Positions 1 to 10,570 of a stretch of 64,000 nt of DNA are shown here, piece after piece. The DNA comes from Chimonanthus salicifolius. Its lineage: Eukaryota; Streptophyta; Magnoliopsida; Laurales; Calycanthaceae. The notes under the pieces are model-generated. The model worked only from the letters and a program-made list of their open reading frames with translations, made no database searches and was not told where the DNA came from. How positions within the stretch are numbered: the stretch's first letter is position 1; each line of letters opens with the position of its first letter. Location: positions 22,437,043-22,501,042 of the forward strand of contig CM023539.1 in assembly GCA_013350335.1 (NCBI GenBank), written 5' to 3'. The position numbers and the translations under genes are program-made.

Positions 1-965
1 CCATTGATTTTCGTACATGGGCTTTCCTATCTTCTCTCTATATTTCCACGTTGATAATCCTTCCGATGTCGCATGGGCCCCTCACAATTTCAGTTGATTC
101 TCGGCACCCACTCCTTTGCTTTCTTTTTCTCTTTCTTTCCATTCTCATCTTAATTTTCTCCACTATTGTTAGCACCGCCAACGATTGAAGCAAGTTTACT
201 CGGCACTTCTTTATTTCATTGCTTAGGTGCCTTCTGATTTCTTCCAACCAACCTTCCTTTATATTTATTTTCCATTTTCTCCTTTATCCTCTGCTGCCGT
301 TTGTAATGCCTTTTTGCCAAGCAATACATCACTAAAAATCAGGCCCAAATCCCATGTACACATTTGAAACAAATTTATTTTTATCCAATCCCCTAAGCTT
401 TACACGTTATTGATAATCTTGCCACCTTGTGCCTAATCTCCTAATGTTACACGTTGGAGGTGATTGTCTTCACATCTATCACCTTCTATCCATCCATTAC
501 CAACGTATACTTATCTTGAATAATTTTTTATGTGCATGGTTTTGCATGAATTTCCATTGCATGCTTCTTCCACATCATATCCTTTTGCATGCAAAATTCA
601 AATATTAATGGGCTTCAATCATGGGCTTCTTGATGGGCTTTGGATCATGAGCATGGACTTTAGGCTTTGAACTTCAGGATGAACTTTGGGTTGGATCAAT
701 GGGTCATCATAATCCAAACTCTCATAGCTGGATTTGAATTATGATATTTTTACAATAATTTCCAAAATTAGCGGTAAATCACACACTTTCCAAAAATAGG
801 AATTATGGCCCACATGCTGCATTTTCATCATTTTTATTTTCTTTCTTTGTATTTCTCAAAATAAACTGCAAAACTCACAAACAACATTAAACATATCTAA
901 TATTTACAAATAAAGACTAATAAATCTAATATTAAAGGGTAAAAAGGTAATTTCTCAGTGTTCAT
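1..965. other. AT-rich spacer, no gene seen
   Basis: No reading frame here resembles a known protein and no terminal repeats were recognised. There is a run of GGGCTT-containing phrases around 600-720. The only change of character is at about 966, where Copia pol similarity begins abruptly. Confidence 0.45.
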
Positions 966-1804
966 CAGGGCCCTTACGATACTTTCATGGGATAGAAGTT
1001 GACTTTTCTCCCAAAGGCTATTCTCTCAATATAAGTATGTTGCATATGTTTTTCAGAGAGCTCGTATAGTGTGACACCAGACCGACTGCGACACCTTTAG
1101 AGCTTAATGTTCATTACACTTCATCTGATGGTGTGGCTTTAGCCGATCCTACACTATATCACACTATAGTTGGGAGTTTGGTCTATCTCACTATTACACG
1201 GCTTGACATCACATATGCAGTTCATATTATAAGTCAGTTTGTCTCCTCATCAACAATTGTTCATTGCACAGCTATTGTTCGTATTTTGCGATATGTTCGT
1301 GGCACTTTATATCAATTGTTCCATGCATTCTCTAATGCTAACTAGGCGAGTGATTTTTCTGATCGCAAATCTACTACTGACTTTTGTGTCTTTCTAGGTG
1401 ACTCTCTCATTTCCTAGAGAAGAAAAAAGCAGGATGTTATTGCTCGTTCATCTGCTGAGGCTGAGTATCGCGCTATGGCTTCTACCCTGCTGAGATCATT
1501 TCTCTTCGTTGGTTACTTGCAGACATGAGAGTCTCTTTTTCTGCCCCACTCCTATATATTTGATAATAAGAATGTTATTTAAATAGCACATAGCTCAGTT
1601 TTTCATGAGCGCAAAAAGCATATCGAGTTGGACTATCACTTTGTGTAACATCGTCTTCAACTAGCACGATTTCTCTCCCGTTTGTGTTTTTTGCAATGCA
1701 ACTGGCTGACTTCTTCACGAAGTCACACACCATTACACGCTTCCAATTTATTCTTGGCAAACTCTCGATGCTTAACGCTATAACATCGCGAGTTTGAAAG
1801 AGGG
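966..1804 (+). pseudogene. Copia pol 3' remnant (end of RT and RNase H)
   Basis: This is a 5'-truncated Ty1/copia fragment. Base for base it parallels 8640-9493 of the fuller Copia element in this window. Readable blocks are the end of reverse transcriptase ([27 protein letters not shown], about 1175-1310), then RNase H (RKSTTDFCVFLGDSLIS, SSAEAEYRAMAS, about 1365-1490) and the terminal HERKKHIELDYHFV block near 1605-1650. The RNase H start, normally an Asp-containing SDADWAG-type motif, reads SNAN followed by a stop. There are several stops and frame changes, so it encodes nothing functional. It is followed directly by a polypurine tract (about 1792-1804, GTTTGAAAGAGGG) and an LTR start. No matching 5' half is in the window. 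Confidence 0.85.
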
Positions 1805-1950
1805 TGTTAGAGTTTGTACTATGTTGTATAAGGGTAGTTTAGTCCTTTTATTAGTAAGGGTAGTTTAGTCCTTTTTTCTTAAGTTTATTAGGGTTATATG
1901 TTTCAATATAATTTGTGCATCTCTTATTGATTAATTGAATAATTGGAAGC
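1805..1950 (+). repeat. 3' LTR of the Copia remnant
   Basis: Begins TGTTAG immediately after the polypurine tract, as expected of a 3' LTR. The layout matches the 125 bp LTR of the Copia at 4099-9618, but the sequences differ clearly, so it is a sister family. It contains a 26 bp-period direct duplication (AGGGTAGTTTAGTCC at 1831 and 1857). The right edge is estimated because no 5' LTR is available for comparison. Confidence 0.6.
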
Positions 1951-2377
1951 TGTATGCCTATGCTCAATTTTCTCCATCATAATCATTATCGTAGTCACAA
2001 TTCCATCTATTTTACATCTACTTTTCAAGTTCTATTTCTCTATTAACCTTACTATTAACCGATAAATGAAAGATATAACTTAATTTCAAATGCAAAACAT
2101 GGATATTCCTTGATAGGGCCTGTGAGGCTTATACACTCCAAAGTTCGGCATTGTCTCATTTGTTGTATTGGACACTTCATTTTATGCCTAAAATGCATGG
2201 CGCTACAAACTCCATTTTAATTGGTTTTCTTTTAAACTATTGAGCAGAGGACCTGATCTTTCTGTTGCAGTCCGAATTGTAAATTGCATTTCAAGCACCT
2301 TATGTACGGTGTGGTATGGGCCATTTTGTATTAGAAATTCATGAATTTCTCAAGCCATTTTTTGAAGATTGGTCATT
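1951..2377. other. spacer, nothing recognised
   Basis: Between the Copia remnant and the TRIM. AT-rich, no credible ORF or repeat boundary. Confidence 0.4.
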
Positions 2378-2437
2378 GACGATGTTAAGATAGATAGGAA
2401 GTCTCATAAAATTAGGAATCTAGTTTATTTTAATCTC

Positions 2438-3288
2438 TGATAGAATTTATTTAGATCTAGATTTTGAATTTATATTTTAAATTTAATTTTGTTTTATCTT
2501 TATCTCTATTTGGAATTTCCACTCATCTTGTTATTTTAATTTCCCTTATCTAGATGTATTAAATTTAATTATAAATAAATGATGTGATATCTCCTTTTGT
2601 GAGAGACACTGAGGAGTATTAGTTCTTGACATGGTATCAGAGGGTTGTTCGATCATAGGATTCCGACTTAGATTCAACAATTCTTCTCTCCCTCTGTAGG
2701 TGACCATTTTTCGGCATAGGAAGGAGCCACACGACATATTCTTTCAGTCCACCACCTAGCCACCACCACCTTCTTTTAGTTCAGGCCGCCATCCTTTTTC
2801 GCCGCTTATCAATTTGCAGCCAGTCAATGCGTTGCCATTTCCTCCAATTTTCACAACTAGTCAGTGTACTGCCAATTTAATCAATTTTCGCAGTCAGTCA
2901 GTGTGTTGCCAATTCATTTCCTCTCCACATTCAGTCAGTGTGTTGTCAGTTCATTCAATTAGCAGTCCATCAGTGTGCTGCTCCGTCACTTCATCTGGCC
3001 AGTCAGTGTGTCACATTTCATCTGTCATTCCTATTGTTTCCGAGCTTAGCGTTATTCCATACACGCTACAACTTGTAGGGACGTGATAGAATCTGTCTAG
3101 ATCTAGATTTTGAATTTAGATTTTGAATGTAATTTTGTTTTATCTTTTTCTCTATTTTTGAATTTCCACTCATCTTCTTATTTGAATTTCTCTTATTCAG
3201 ATGTATTGAATTTAATTGTAAATAAATGATGTGATCTATCTTTTTGTGAGAGACACAGATGAGTATTATTTCTTCAGAATCCTTGACA
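2438..3288 (+). mobile_element. second TRIM nested in the 5' LTR of the first
   Basis: Two direct repeats bound it: 2438-2631 (194 bp) and 3084-3288 (205 bp). Both begin TGATAGAAT and end TTGACA and are clearly homologous throughout. The first is followed by a PBS (TGGTATCAGAGG, 2632), the second preceded by a short purine tract (GTAGGGACG). The 450 bp interior has no gene. Its right half is built of degenerate copies of CAGTCAGTGTGTTGCC. The intact outer LTR copy (9624-9749) shows the insertion interrupted its LTR after AATCTC. A clean TSD is not visible (ATCTC against TCAGA), so the edge may have decayed. Confidence 0.8.
2777..3020 (+). repeat. degenerate CAGTCAGTGTGTTGCC repeats
   Basis: Inside the nested TRIM, the phrase CAGTCAGTGTGTTGCC and variants recur about six times at uneven spacing of roughly 30-55 bp. 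An open frame (2814-3086) spans it but is only a by-product of the repeat. Confidence 0.6.
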
Positions 3289-3406
3289 TCAGAGATGAGA
3301 TTATCTTAGAGAAGATTATCTATGATTATTGTATGTCTCTATATCTATCAGTCGTTTAATGAATGAAAATATAACACAAGTTTATGAAATTTCTTTTATC
3401 TTAACA

Positions 3407-4054
3407 TGGTATCAGAGTCACTCGTTCTTAAGATACTTAGTCTAATCAAAGACATATCCTATCTCCCTCTCCTGAAGGACAAAAACAATTACGAACCTGA
3501 GCGAAGGCATTCTCAGAAGTGAGGTAGTATGCTGAAAATTGAGAGGAAGGCTAGCAATAGTAGTAGGGAGCAACAACATGAGAAATCAATAAAGGCGTAA
3601 CAGAAATTAGGCAGACTCGAGCAAACATGGTACCAAACTGACAGGTTGCCACCGTCATCATTTTACTACTATATTCGTCATTGTTACTCCCTTCATCACC
3701 ACTATTCTCTGTTGCCACTATAGTCGCTGCCACCACTAGTGCTATTGATTTTTTTTTTTTAATCTGATTGTTGTGTCAATGGTTAGATCTGTTTTTTTTT
3801 TTTTTGCCATTGATTGTGTTTTCAGCCTTTGTGATCATCCAGATCTGTCTATATCATGGGTCAAAATGTTGATCTCTATCATCCTTTGCTTCTCCACTGT
3901 TCGATTTACAAACATGACACATTGATCTACTTCATTGTCGTAGCACCACTCTTGATCTATTTTTACTCCATCAGATTGACTTCATTTGATCATTGGATTA
4001 TCAAATCCAATAATTTTAAACTCAACTGACGAACCCACTTGAGTTGAGGGGAGA
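3407..4054 (+). other. non-coding interior of the outer TRIM
   Basis: Runs from the tRNA-Met primer site to the polypurine tract. It contains T-runs at about 3750 and 3792 and no plausible coding region. Confidence 0.7.
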
Positions 4055-4098
4055 TACTAAGATCGATTAGAGGTCTGATAAGATTAAGAGTTTAGTTT

Positions 4099-4223
4099 TG
4101 TTAGATTGGATTATATTCTTTGTATAGGGGTAACTTAGTCTTTTATGTATGTTTCTGTTAGGGTTTCTTTGTATATAATATTGACTTAATGGAATGCTAA
4201 AAAAGGCTTTTAGGATTCTAATA
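4099..4223 (+). repeat. Copia 5' LTR (125 bp)
   Basis: Starts TGTTAGATTGG and ends TTCTAATA. It is the same length as the 3' LTR with three substitutions; two of the three 3' LTR bases are A where the 5' LTR has G. A TATATAAT stretch near 4173 could serve as the TATA element. Confidence 0.95.
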
Positions 4224-4242
4224 TGGTATCAAGAGTCAACGG
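4224..4242 (+). other. Copia primer binding site
   Basis: TGGTATCAAGAGTCAAC directly abuts the 5' LTR. It matches the usual initiator-Met tRNA primer site TGGTATCAGAGC apart from an extra A and a C to T change. Confidence 0.85.
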
Positions 4243-5327
4243 TTTTGCATCGATCATCTCTTCCCACTTTCGCCGATCGGTTTCTTCCTTCTGCACGGAT
4301 CTGCAATCCCAGAAGCACGGATCTGAAGATCATCTGTTTATTTTCGATTTGGATCTTGTGGGTTCCGTTTTGAAATTTTTGAACGGGTTCCCGATCTCGG
4401 CCTGATCTGGATTTGGTCTCTGGTTTGTTTTTTCATCTAAAGGGAAGAGAAACCCACCTCACGTCTAGAGACCTTAGACTTTGCTCTTTCTTTTCTATTC
4501 GGTGATTTGTTCTAGAAGAAAGGATCAGGTTATTGCCTCTGGATATTGATCGTGATTTCTCATTGGAGTTGTGGGATAGATCGCATTCCTACGGCAGTGG
4601 GATATCGATTTGGCGGCGGTGATTTTTGCACTCTTCGGTTTGGCGGTGGTGATTTTAGGGATTTTGAATATCGTTTGGGTTTGCCTGCGGAGCGGTGGCG
4701 AATTTTCCCTTCGTGACCTTGTCTTGATCGATAGTGATGACTTTTTTTTTTTTTTTTTTTAAGATTTCTGATTAAGCTCTATTCGGGAAAGGATTTGGAT
4801 TTTACGCATCTGATTGAATTTTTGGTGGGCTAGTTGATTTTTGTTCGAGTTTGGATCACGAGAGGGGCGGCATTTGTTGCGATAACATACGATCAAATCT
4901 TGTTACTTCTCTGTCCCTAGCAGATCTCGCCTGAGTTTTCCCTCCTTCCGCACCATGCTTCACTTGCCATCACCACCGTCATCTCCAGCTTTGATCTGTT
5001 CGAACCATTCATCACTCAGTACGCCTTGCACCATTGGAGTCGTTGGTTCTCGTCAAAAAGGTCGGTTTTTGTAAATGGGCTTTGCTTTGTTAAGGTTTGG
5101 GTCGTGGAATTTTGTTGAGACTTTGGTGAACAGATCTTTTGCGGTTTTGAACTGGGATTGACTATATACGTTCCACTTTGTCCTTGTTTGGACTTTGGAT
5201 TTTGGCCTTTGACGTGGATCTTCAGGCTTTTGTCTACACACGATTGACGTGTTTGACTTTGTTTGGGACAACCTAGTCCATCTGCACCGACCCCACACAA
5301 TCAATTTGGGTTCCCTTTCGTTTTCAA
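4243..5327 (+). other. Copia untranslated leader
   Basis: About 1.1 kb between the primer site and the gag ATG, long for an element of this size. It contains a 19-base T run at 4742-4760. Frames on the reverse strand (about 5016-5361) are chance. Confidence 0.7.
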
Positions 5328-6221
5328 ATGGCTGGTGAACGTGATGATTCCCTTCAGGCAATTGGTGTGAAGCTCAATGAGAGCACCTATACTTATTGGG
5401 CATATGTTATGAAAAACTTTCTAACCGGCAAGAACATGTGGGGTTATGTCTCTAGGGATATTGTTATTCCTACAGACACCAAGGCTGCCGACTATGCTCC
5501 TTCACTGGTTACTTGGGCCACCAATAATTTGAAAATCATCACTTTGGATCAATAATTCTGTACAGCTCTCTATAGGGATGCAACTTGCGAAATTCTCTAC
5601 GGCTAAAGCGATATCAACTTGAGAATTATATTCGGTCCGGTCGACAGGGGGATATGAGCATTCAGCAGTTTTATTCAGTCATGACTGGTTTTTGGGATCA
5701 ACTTGCATTAACTGAGCCCGTAGGCCTTAGTTCCATTGCAGTTTATTGCACTTATCGAGAAGAAGGGCGATTCGTGCAATTTTTTACTGCTCTTCGGGAT
5801 GACTTTGAAGCACTTCGGGGCTCTATTCTTCATCGTAGTCCCCTTCCCTCTGTTGATGCAGTGGTCCATGAACTCCTAGCTAAAGAAGTTTGTTTGAAGT
5901 CACATGGTGACCATCGTCTTCTTTCTCTGCCTAGTCAGACTGTTTTGGCAGTGCCATCCAGGTCTTTCTCTTGTTCACAGGAGTCGGCAGCGCCAAGGTG
6001 GGAGACTTGCTACTACTGATTGTAGTTATTGTAAACAGAAAGGTCACTGGAAGACTCAATGTCCTCTGTTATTGAGAAGACAACAACAACATGTGCCGCC
6101 ACCGAAGCCACATCGCATTGCCACTGTTGTCTCTTATGGGGATGCAGCATCACCTTCACTATCTACACTTGCGACTGCGGCATCACCTTCGACTTCTAAC
6201 CTATCCACCCTTGCAGACTAG
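5328..6221 (+). pseudogene. Copia gag with CCHC knuckle, broken
   Basis: Capsid-like gag protein that would package the element RNA. It starts MAGERDDS at 5328. The conserved WAYVMKNFLTGKNMWGYV block of copia gag proteins follows, then after a frameshift near 5549 the block DMSIQQFYSVMTGFWDQL. Around 5600 the phrase AKA runs straight into KRYQLEN, suggesting loss of some 20 codons. A further frameshift near 5990 leads into the zinc knuckle CSYCKQKGHWKTQC (about 6019-6060; C-x2-C-x4-H-x4-C intact). A stop at 6219 ends this segment. Non-functional as it stands. Confidence 0.85.
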
Positions 6222-7676
6222 TTGCAGCACTTCCTCTCTTCTCAGCAGCCTAATGCATTATCTACTGCTTCTACTGTTTCTCCTTCACTAGGTTTGCCTC
6301 ATTCAACTTCTTCAGGTATTTCTCCTTCTACCTGGGTCTTTGAATCAGGAGCTACTCATCATATGACTAATGATGTTTCTCTATTCACATCTTCTCCCTC
6401 TTCATCACATATTTCTGTTTTAATTGCTAATGGTGCTTCTTTGCCACTGGCAGGGCTTGGTTCCATTATGTCATCTTCTTTGCATCTTTCTGATGTTTAT
6501 TGCATACATCATCTTACTCTGAATTTGATTTCTATCAGTCAACTATGTGATTCTGGTTATATTGTTAACTTTTATCCTATTTCGTGTTCCGTGTAGGATC
6601 CTCATTCAAAGAGGTTGATTGGGACCGGCAGTAGAGAAGGAGGATTATATGTCTTAGAGCAGCTTCGCGTTCCGGCTGTCGCTACATCTTCAGTTGATTT
6701 ATTATCTTTTCGTTTGGGTCTCACTTCCTCTAATTTTTATTTGTTGCATTCTTGTCTTGGACATGTTTCTAGCTCCCGTTTAAAGTATTTAACTTCTACA
6801 TGAGCTTTAGGAAATTTACATATTAATGATATTTCTTATTGCAGTGGTTGTAAGCTTGCAAAGTTTTCTGCATTGGCTTTTAATAAAAGTTTATCTATAT
6901 CTCTAGCTCCTTTTGTTTTAGTCCATTCTGATGTGTGGGGTCCAGCACCTATTCCCACAAAAGAGGGGTCTCGATATTATGTATCTTTTATTGATGACTA
7001 TTATCGTTTTTGTTGGATTTATTTGATGAAACGTCGTTCTGAATTTCTTACTATCTTTCAAACGTTTCGTACACTCATTCGCACACAGTTCTCTGCAACT
7101 ATTAAATGCTTTTGAGGTGATTTGGGTGGCGAGTATACCTCTAGTGCTTTCTCTGACTTGCTTGCCTTGGATGGGACGGTTCATCAGTCTTCTCGTACCG
7201 ACACTCCAGAGAAGAATGGAGTTGCAGAAAGAAAACATAAGCACATCATTGAAACTACTCGATATATGTTACTTTCTGCTAGTGTTCCTTGTATCTTTTG
7301 GGGAGAAGCGGTTCTCACCGCAACTCATGTGATTAATAGAATCCCTTCTGCCATCACTTCTGGGAAATCTCCTTTTGAACGTTTATATGGTACAATTTCC
7401 GATTATTTCTCCTCGAAAGTTTTTGGTTGTGCATGTTTTGTTCTTCGTCCCCACAATGAGCGCACCAAATTATCTGCACGGACGGTGTTGTGTGTTTTTC
7501 TTGGTTATGGTGACGGTCAAAAGGGATATCGCTATTATGATCCTACTGCACAGAAATTGTATGTCTCACGTCATGTTGTTTTTATTGAACATATTCCTTT
7601 CTATTATGTTCCTTCCCATTCTAGTATTTTTAATAAGTCTGAGCTTCTATATATTGACCATTTTCTCTTATATTGA
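6222..7676 (+). pseudogene. Copia protease and integrase, broken
   Basis: Same frame as the zinc knuckle. Protease: WVFESGATHHMTN near 6335-6370. The catalytic motif is normally D-S-G-A, so the essential Asp is replaced by Glu. The pre-integrase zinc site is HSCLGH (about 6750) with YCSGCK (about 6840). Integrase core: HSDVWGP (6925), GDLGGEY (about 7117, usually SDNGGEF/Y) and KNGVAERKH (about 7215), so D, D and E are all present. The C-terminal part runs to FIEHIPFY near 7600. Stops at 6594, 6801 and 7113 interrupt it; the last is a TGA where Arg would be expected. A frameshift near 7660 moves to the next block. Confidence 0.9.
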
Positions 7677-9480
7677 TGATTTGTCTGTGTTTGATCCTAT
7701 CCCTGCTTTGCCTACCTCTGTTTCTTCTATTTATTCTCCTCATGTTGAAGCTTTGCCCTCTACAGATGTTGATCCTCCATCTCCTACAACTGCCTCTCCT
7801 TCGACCTCTGCTGATGTAGATCTTGCTACTTCTCATTATCCTTCACGAGTTCGTAAGCCTCCTACTCGATTTGGTTATTCTTTTGATGATTTTACTTATT
7901 CTTGTTATTCTTCTTCATTTTCTTCGTTTCTCACATCTATTCATACTCTCTCTGAACCAACTTCCTATAAGGAGGCTATTTGATCCTTTAAGGCAGCAGG
8001 TTATGGATGAGGAACTTTCTGCATTGCACAAAACTGGTACGTGGGAGTTGGTAGCTCTTCCTCCAAACAAACGTGCCATTGGTTGTAAATGAGTGTATAA
8101 GATTAAGACCAAGTCTGATGGTTCTATAGAGCGATATAAGGCCCGATTAGTTGCTAAGGGTTTTAGTCAGGAATATGGTATTGATTACGAGGAGACTTTT
8201 GCCCCTGTTGCGAAAATGACATCTGTTCGCACTTTACTTGCAGTTTCTTCCACCTGTCAATGGCCCTTGTCGCAGACGGATGTTAAAACTGCCTTTCTGA
8301 ATGGTGATCTCTCTGAAGAAGTTTATATGCTTCCTCCTCTTGGCGTTGTTCATCGTCCTAGGGACGTTTGCCTACTTCGCAAGGCATTATATGGTCTCAA
8401 ACAAGCACTGCGTGCTTGGTTTGACAAGTTCTCCACAGTGATTGAGTCTCTTGGCTTTCACTCCAGTGCTCATGACTCTGCTTTATTTGTTCGCTCCACC
8501 TCTACTGGTCTTATCCTTTTACTTTTATATGTTGATGACATGATCTTGACAGATGATGATCTTGATGGTATTGCCCTGATAAAGTTACAGTTGCACACCA
8601 AGTTTGACATGAAAGACTTGGGGCCCTTGCAATATTTTCTCGGGATAGAAGTTGCCTCTTCGTCCAGGGGTTATCTTCTCTCTCAATTTAAGTATGTTGC
8701 AGATGTTCTTCGCAGAGCTCGTATTACTGACACCAGACCGGTTGCATTGCCTTTAGAGCTCAATGTTCATTACACTTCTTCTGATGGTGTGCATTTGTCA
8801 GATCCAACACTATATCGCAATACATTGGGAAGTTTAGTTTATCTCACCATTACGGGGCCTGACATTGCCTATGTCGTTCATATTGTGAGTCAGTTTATCT
8901 CTTCACCAACCACTGTTCATTGGGCAGCCATCCTTCATATTTTGCGATATCTTAGAGGCACTTTATAACAGAGTTTGTTATTTCCTTCGTCATCTACCTT
9001 GGAGCTCCGTGCATTTTCTAATGCTGGCTGGGCAAGTGATCCTTCTAATCGTAAATCTACTACTTGCTTCTGTGTTTTCTTGGGTGACTCTCTCATTTCA
9101 TGGAGAAGCAAAAAACAAGATGTTGTTGCTCATTCATCTACTGAAGCTGAGTGTAAGGCTATAGCTTCTACCACAGCTGAGATCGTTTGCCTTCTTTGGT
9201 TACTTGCAGACATGGGTGTCTCTCTCTCTGCACCCACGCCTATGTATTGTAATATAAGAGTGCTATTCAAATAGCACATAACTCAGTTTTTCATGAGCGC
9301 ACCAAGCATATTGAGTTGGACTGTCACTTTGTGCGTCATCATCTTCAGCTTGACACTGTTTCTCTTCCATTTATCCTTTCTACCTTGCAGCTGGCTGACT
9401 TTTTCACGAAATCTCATACCATTTCACACTTTGCATTTCTTCTTAGCAAACTCTCGATGCTTACCAGTGTAACATCGTGA
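7677..9480 (+). pseudogene. Copia reverse transcriptase and RNase H, broken
   Basis: After a linker rich in Pro, Ser and Thr, the RT begins near 7990 (MDEELSALHKTGTW). It shows ARLVAKGFSQEYGIDY, QTDVKTAFLNGDL (catalytic Asp), LYGLKQA, and LLYVDDM near 8530 with the catalytic YVDD. The tail DLGPLQYFLGIEV to ILRYLRGTL is complete. RNase H follows: SNAGWASD, where the first Asp is Asn, then SSTEAECKAIAS (about 9135) and HERTKHIELDCHFV near 9292-9335, ending at TGA 9478-9480. Lesions are a frameshift near 7978, a TGA at 8090 replacing the Trp of CKWVYKIK, a TAA at 8966 and a frameshift near 9252. Confidence 0.92.
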
Positions 9481-9493
9481 GTTTGACGGCCGG

Positions 9494-9618
9494 TGTTAGA
9501 TTGGATTATATTATTTATATAGGGGTAACTTAGTCTTTTATGTATGTTTCTGTTAAGGTTTCTTTGTATATAATATTGACTTAATGGAATGCTAAAAAAG
9601 GCTTTTAGGATTCTAATA
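9494..9618 (+). repeat. Copia 3' LTR (125 bp)
   Basis: Same ends as the 5' LTR. The preceding polypurine tract (about 9481-9493, GTTTGACGGCCGG) is eroded compared with GTTTGAAAGAGGG of the sister remnant at 1792. TSD AGTTT follows. Confidence 0.95.
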
Positions 9619-9754
9619 AGTTTATCTTAATCTCTGATGAAGCAATAAGATTAGTTTAAAGTTAGATTTTGCATGTGTCTATAAATATTAGTCTTTTAAT
9701 GAATGAAAATATAACTCAAGTTTATTATGAAATCTCTTATTTCCTAACGGACGA

Positions 9755-10146
9755 AATCATTGATTTGCAGTCCCAGACTGCTCTCCGACGTTGATTGAAT
9801 TGTTTCAGTTTCTAGCACCGGGAAATCGCCACAGGAACCAGCCACGGAGGACCTAACTGAGGTCATCTCTCATTTGTCTCTCTCTTGGGGCTGGTAATGT
9901 TGTTGGAGACCGTTTAGGGCCCCCCATTTCTAAACTCTAGAAAAAGGGCCATGTTGTGGCCGAAAGACATAAAAAAGATTGCCTCGCTGTGCATTCATCA
10001 ATCATTGACAGGAGAATAGTCCAAAGCAAAGAAGAAAGGAAGGTAAAACATGATGTCAAAGCAGAACAACTCAAATGAAGGGCCCATTGCTCTAATTTTC
10101 AAGAGTCAATAAAAGCTAAGCTCTTTCCAATCCCACTCTCTCCATC
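9755..10146 (+). other. DREB upstream region
   Basis: Single-copy-looking sequence to the right of the TRIM insertion, leading to the DREB start codon. The last 40 bases are pyrimidine-rich (CCCACTCTCTCCATC), like a plant 5' UTR. No clear TATA box was picked out. If this was the DREB promoter, the TRIM lies about 400 bp upstream of the start codon. Confidence 0.4.
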
Positions 10147-10570
10147 ATGGATCAATCATCCCTTCAACAATGTGTGCTCAAATCTTGTTCCTCTTCCAAG
10201 CCCACAACTTCCACTTCCTCTTCCATTGCCCACTTGGGTCCTTCCGCCCTGAATTCCAATGCCAATAAGACCAAGAAGAGGTGGCCGATCTGCAACGATG
10301 GAAACATCCAATATACCGTGGTGTCAGAATGCGTAATTGGGGGAAATGGGTGTCGGAAATCCAGGAACCTAGGAAGAAGTCACGAATTTGGCTTGGGACA
10401 TTCCCCACGCCGGAGATGGCAGCTCGAGCACACGACGTAACTGCACTAACAATCAAAGGCCAAGAGGCGTACCTCAATTTTCCCGAGCTAGCACAACAAC
10501 TCCCCGCCCGGCCTCAGCGTCACCCAAAGACATCCAAGCTGCAGCAGCCAAAGCTGCGACAACAACGGCA
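10147..10570 (+). pseudogene. DREB-type AP2/ERF transcription factor, truncated
   Basis: A nuclear DNA-binding regulator of the plant AP2/ERF family. The ATG at 10147 has a good plant context (CATCATGG). About 45 Ser/Thr-rich residues are followed by a one-base frameshift near 10280. The AP2 domain is then complete (about 10311-10490): [19 protein letters not shown], then [18 protein letters not shown] and LNFPEL. The DREB-class Val14 and Glu19 are present. A second frameshift near 10503 leads to [20 protein letters not shown], the tail typical of group A-4 (TINY-like) DREBs. After that the sequence turns into retroelement TG-0, so the acidic C-terminal region is missing. About 140 codons remain against roughly 200-250 usual. 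Confidence 0.82.

Larger units (their letters stand above)
4099..9618 (+). mobile_element. complete Ty1/copia retrotransposon, coding region decayed
   Basis: 5520 bp from 5' LTR to 3' LTR, with a perfect TSD AGTTT (4094-4098, 9619-9623). Domain order is gag (with CCHC), protease, integrase, RT, RNase H; integrase before RT identifies Ty1/copia. It sits in the 3' LTR of the outer TRIM, whose 5' LTR gives the undisturbed sequence. The short LTRs suggest one of the small-LTR plant Copia lineages, but I would not assign a lineage without a tree. The two LTRs differ at only three of 125 positions by eye, yet the coding frame has at least six stops and five frameshifts. Confidence 0.95.
2383..9749 (+). 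mobile_element. TRIM-type LTR element, host of two nested elements
   Basis: A small non-coding LTR retrotransposon flanked by a perfect 5 bp TSD (GACGA at 2378-2382 and 9750-9754). The 5' LTR (2383-3406) starts TGTTAAGAT and ends CTTAACA, followed by a PBS TGGTATCAGAGTCAC (3407) matching plant initiator-Met tRNA. The interior (3407-4054) has no coding potential and ends in a purine tract (GAGTTGAGGGGAGA). The 3' LTR is 4055-4098 plus 9624-9749. With the nested TRIM (2438-3288) and Copia (4099-9618 plus one TSD copy) removed, each LTR is about 170 bp and the whole about 1 kb, which is TRIM size. The LTRs can be aligned across both insertions, confirming that it is one element. Confidence 0.85.

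Noticed and set aside
5016..5361. Minus-strand frames of 94 and 102 codons
   Set aside because: Antisense to the Copia leader and gag start; no motif.
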